This document shows, one piece after another, positions 30,195-32,456 of a DNA stretch of 32,456 nt. This stretch comes from an uncultured Pseudomonadota bacterium (lineage in GTDB: Bacteria > Pseudomonadota > Gammaproteobacteria > Steroidobacterales > Steroidobacteraceae). The stretch lies in contig CAIOHZ010000053.1 of NCBI GenBank assembly GCA_903858165.1, positions 1 to 32,456 on the forward strand, in the 5' to 3' direction. Every line of letters starts with the position of its first letter. Position 1 is the first letter of the stretch. The position numbers and the translations under genes were made by a program. The notes beneath the pieces were generated by a model. It was not told where the DNA came from and searched no databases. It saw only the letters and a list, made by a program, of their open reading frames with translations.

Positions 30195-30241
30195 TGCCAT
30201 CATCCCCCGACGGGTCTTTCCGGCCTGCGGGGGATGGCATG
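30195..30241 (+). promoter_or_regulatory. hairpin masking the Shine-Dalgarno and start of the MFS gene
   Basis: CATCCCCCG (30201-30209) pairs perfectly with CGGGGGATG (30228-30236), and with a three-base bulge TGCC (30195-30198) can also pair with GGCA (30236-30239), which enters the ATG. The 3' arm contains the GGGGGA that serves as Shine-Dalgarno for ATG 30239. The 18-base loop can add a small CGG/CCG stem. Folded, the mRNA would hide the ribosome binding site. No T-run follows, so it is not a terminator. The remainder of the 104-bp gap after ompW has no clear promoter. Confidence 0.6.
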
Positions 30242-31570
30242 AACGAACGAGCTTCTTTTCCCTACGAGGAAGCGCCCTTCCGGCCCTTCCATATCCGCGT
30301 GACGGTCGCCAGTTTCGGCGGCGTCTTCTGCGACGGTGCCGAACTCGGCATCGTCGGTATGGCCCTCGGCGCGGCCACGCCGGCCCTAGGCCTGACCCCT
30401 CTTTGGGTAGGGCTGCTCGGCGGCGCCTCGCTGCTCGGCTTGTTCCTCGGCGCTCTCCTGACCGGTCCAGTGGCGGACCGGCATGGGCGCCGTCCCCTGT
30501 TCGCTTGGAACATGCTTCTGCTCGGCTTGGTCTCGATGGCACAGTTCTTCGTGCAGTCGCCGACACAACTCCTGGTGGCGAGGCTACTGATCGGCGTCCT
30601 GCTCGGTACGGACTACGTCGTCAGCAAAGCGCTGTTGACGGAGTTCATCCCCGGACGCCACCGCGCGGGCATCATGAGTTCGCTCGCCGTGGCTTGGGCC
30701 AGCGGCTATGCAGCCGCCTATGCGGCAGGCTATGCCATCAGCCACGTCGACTCCTTCGCCGGCAGCGATCTCTGGCGCTTCATGCTGCTGGCCAGCGCCA
30801 TTCCCTGCCTGTTCATCTTCCCGTTGCGGGTGACTCTACCCGAATCGCCGATGTGGCTAGCGGCCCAAGGACGGAACCAGGAGGCCCGCGAAATCGTCCG
30901 CCGGCACATCGGCGAGGATGTGCAACCGCCACCGCCGCTCGTCAAGCCGCCGCGTGACCGCCGGCATCTCGCGGAGCTCATGTCCGCGCCTTGGGGCCGG
31001 CGCACGCTAGTAGCCTGTACCTACTTCACCACCAGTGTCATTCCGTACTTCGCTATCGGCACGTTCGTCAACCAAGTCCTGCAAGACCTCAAGGTCGAGG
31101 GTGCCGCGGCGGCCGGGCTCGTCTACAACTTGGCTATTGTGCTCGGCGCCATCGGTGGCTTGCTCACCATCGACCGCATGCCCCGGCGCACCTTCCTGAA
31201 TGGCACCTACTTACTGTCGGGTGGTGCCATGCTGGCGCTGGTGGTACTCGACCATCCACCCACCTTTGTCTCGGTGGCTTTGTTCGCGGTATTCGCCAGC
31301 GTGCTTTCGGCGTCGTCGAATCTCGTCTACGTCTATCTGCCGGAACTGTTCCCGACTTCACTGCGCGCTTCCGGTCTCGGGCTGGCCATCGCTTCGAGTC
31401 GCGTCGGTTCGGCGGTCAGCACCTTCCTGCTGCCCATCCTGGTCGGCAGCTTCGGCATTCACGTGGCCTTGGGCGCTTGCGTCGCGGTGCTCGCGTTAGG
31501 CGGCATCACCTGCTACCTGCTGGCTCCGGAAACGCGTGGCCTCGGGCTGGCGGGTGACGCTTCCGCATGA
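30239..31570 (+). CDS. MFS transporter, sugar/metabolite-H+ symporter type
   Basis: 443 residues from ATG 30239; a GTG at 30194 is in frame but precedes the best ribosome binding site. About twelve TM helices with classic signatures: SFGGVFCDGAELGIVGMALG in helix 1, ADRHGRRPLF (motif A), ARLLIGVLLGTDYVVSKALL, TEFIPGRHRAGIM, LPESPMWLAAQGR at the end of helix 6, and LPELFPTSLRASGLGLA in the second half. These fit the sugar-porter/MHS branch of proton symporters for sugars, aromatic acids or osmolytes; substrate unknown. Its stop overlaps the start of the GlxA-type regulator by 4 bp, so the regulator is probably co-expressed and may control this transporter. Its translation start lies in a hairpin. 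Confidence 0.9.
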   Translation: MNERASFPYEEAPFRPFHIRVTVASFGGVFCDGAELGIVGMALGAATPALGLTPLWVGLLGGASLLGLFLGALLTGPVADRHGRRPLFAWNMLLLGLVSMAQFFVQSPTQLLVARLLIGVLLGTDYVVSKALLTEFIPGRHRAGIMSSLAVAWASGYAAAYAAGYAISHVDSFAGSDLWRFMLLASAIPCLFIFPLRVTLPESPMWLAAQGRNQEAREIVRRHIGEDVQPPPPLVKPPRDRRHLAELMSAPWGRRTLVACTYFTTSVIPYFAIGTFVNQVLQDLKVEGAAAAGLVYNLAIVLGAIGGLLTIDRMPRRTFLNGTYLLSGGAMLALVVLDHPPTFVSVALFAVFASVLSASSNLVYVYLPELFPTSLRASGLGLAIASSRVGSAVSTFLLPILVGSFGIHVALGACVAVLALGGITCYLLAPETRGLGLAGDASA

Positions 31571-32456
31571 AACCGGACCGGCCCATCCGGCTGGCTTTCT
31601 TGCTGCTGCCGCAGTTCTCGATGATGGCTTTTTCGGCAGCGCTGGAGCCCCTACGCGCCGCGAACCGGCTGGCCGGAAGACAACTCTACGATTGGCGCTT
31701 GGTCTCGAATGATGGTCAAGCCGTGACGGCAAGCAATGGCATCGCCATCGCCGTAAACAACAGCCGCGACACGCTCGAGCAACCGGACCTGCTGGTGGCT
31801 TGCGTAGGCTTGGAGCCGCTCGATGCCTCGGCCAACGCCTCGTTACGCGGCTGGCTGCGACATCTGGCAGGTCATGGCTGCCAAGTAGGCGGCGTCAGCG
31901 GTGGCGCCTTTCTGTTGGCCGAAGCCGGCCTACTCGATGGCAAGCGCTGCACGGTGCACTGGGAGTTCGCCGAACTGTTCGCGGCCCGCTATCCGCGTGC
32001 GCGCCTCGTACCCGATCTCTTCGTCGCCGATGAAGGGGTATTCACCTGCTCAGGCGGCACGGCAGCGTTGGACCTCATGCTCCACTTCATTCGCGAGCAC
32101 CATGGTGGGGATATGGCCGTGGCCGTGGCTGAGCAATTTATCCACCCCCGCATACGCGAGCACGGCGACCGACAACGCATGACACCGGACCGCCGGTACG
32201 GGCTGCAACACCCGAAGTTGTCAGCCATCGTGGAACGCATGGAAGCCACTTTGGCCGAACCGCTGGAACTGGCAGAAATCGCGGCCGCCGCCGACCTGTC
32301 GACGCGCCAAGTAGAGCGACTGTTCCGCAAGTACCTCGGCAGTGCTCCGGCGACGTTCTATCTTGAACTGCGCCTGGCCCACGCCCGGCACCTGCTGCGC
32401 GAAACGGCCAAGGCGGTCCGCGCCATCGCCCTCGATTGCGGGTTCGGGTCGACCTC
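31567..32456 (+). CDS. GlxA/CdhR-type AraC-family regulator, 3' end missing
   Basis: Partial, 296 residues seen and cut by the window edge. ATG 31567 overlaps the MFS stop by 4 bp. Residues about 8-175 form a DJ-1/PfpI (class I amidotransferase-like) domain: FLLLPQFSMMAFSAALEPLR, LLVACVGLEPL, GGVSGGAFLLAEAGLLDG, HWEFAELFAARYP and FTCSGGTAALDLMLHFI. The C-terminus is an AraC helix-turn-helix region: PLELAEIAAAADLSTRQVER, LFRKYLGSAPATFYLELRL, and the start of the second helix pair AVRAIALDCGFGS. CdhR, GbdR and ArgR of Pseudomonas share this layout and sense carnitine, betaine or arginine-type ligands. The nucleophile-elbow position, usually Cys in DJ-1 enzymes, is Ser/Gly here, as expected for a sensor rather than an enzyme. 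About 20-30 residues are probably missing. Confidence 0.92.
   Translation, partial: MKPDRPIRLAFLLLPQFSMMAFSAALEPLRAANRLAGRQLYDWRLVSNDGQAVTASNGIAIAVNNSRDTLEQPDLLVACVGLEPLDASANASLRGWLRHLAGHGCQVGGVSGGAFLLAEAGLLDGKRCTVHWEFAELFAARYPRARLVPDLFVADEGVFTCSGGTAALDLMLHFIREHHGGDMAVAVAEQFIHPRIREHGDRQRMTPDRRYGLQHPKLSAIVERMEATLAEPLELAEIAAAADLSTRQVERLFRKYLGSAPATFYLELRLAHARHLLRETAKAVRAIALDCGFGST

Noticed and set aside
30201-30236. Terminator of ompW
   Set aside because: The hairpin has no T-run after it and its 3' arm is the ribosome binding site of the next gene.

Overview
This is a 32.5 kb, gene-dense, GC-rich chromosomal window. It reads like a Gram-negative proteobacterium, most likely a gammaproteobacterium: it has an OmpW-type outer-membrane protein, several lipoboxes, a two-ACT-domain threonine deaminase and an MtaD-type deaminase. 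The exact lineage cannot be fixed from sequence alone. I saw no tRNA, rRNA, CRISPR array, IS element, phage gene or frameshift. The longest stretch without a gene is 177 bp (29265-29441).

Left edge (2-4240, + strand): a metallophosphatase/5'-nucleotidase truncated by the window edge, a VanZ-like membrane protein and a secreted TPR protein with a TonB-like C-terminus. The last gene runs convergently into the next block with a 10-bp overlap.

Main block (18486 down to 4231, - strand): twelve closely packed genes, several joined by ATGA or TGATG overlaps. In order they are lipoprotein, Ser/Gly-rich lipoprotein, lipoprotein, Ser/Thr kinase (kinase-TM-TPR-PEGA), FHA-like/TM/PEGA/SUMF1-like protein, 62-aa secreted protein, MotA/TolQ/ExbB-family channel, FHA protein, two membrane-anchored vWA proteins, lipoprotein and DUF1993 protein. 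Both vWA proteins start with a short basic segment and a transmembrane helix carrying an Asp in a context (FSMSFLD) like the proton-carrying Asp of ExbD/TolR. My reading is a proton-driven 5:2-type motor whose rotor helices carry periplasmic vWA heads. A cytoplasmic kinase/FHA layer would control it, and PEGA, SUMF1-like and lipoprotein parts would sit in the envelope. The parts resemble the PpkA/Fha/TagR accessory module of type VI secretion, but no T6SS structural gene is present. This is the most interesting content of the window.

Middle block (23311 down to 18607, - strand): ilvA, an alpha/beta hydrolase, a DUF3429 membrane protein, a MOSC protein and an EntS-like MFS exporter, chained by 1-4 bp overlaps or short gaps. 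An MFS gene (23342-24547, +) diverges from ilvA with only 30 bp between the starts.

Right block: mtaD, a class III aminotransferase, a PuuA-like glutamine synthetase and a degenerate alpha/beta hydrolase (29264 down to 24549, - strand) look like a small nitrogen/amine metabolism operon. Diverging from it are an ompW gene, an MHS-like MFS transporter whose ribosome binding site lies in a strong potential hairpin, and a GlxA/CdhR-type regulator cut by the right edge.
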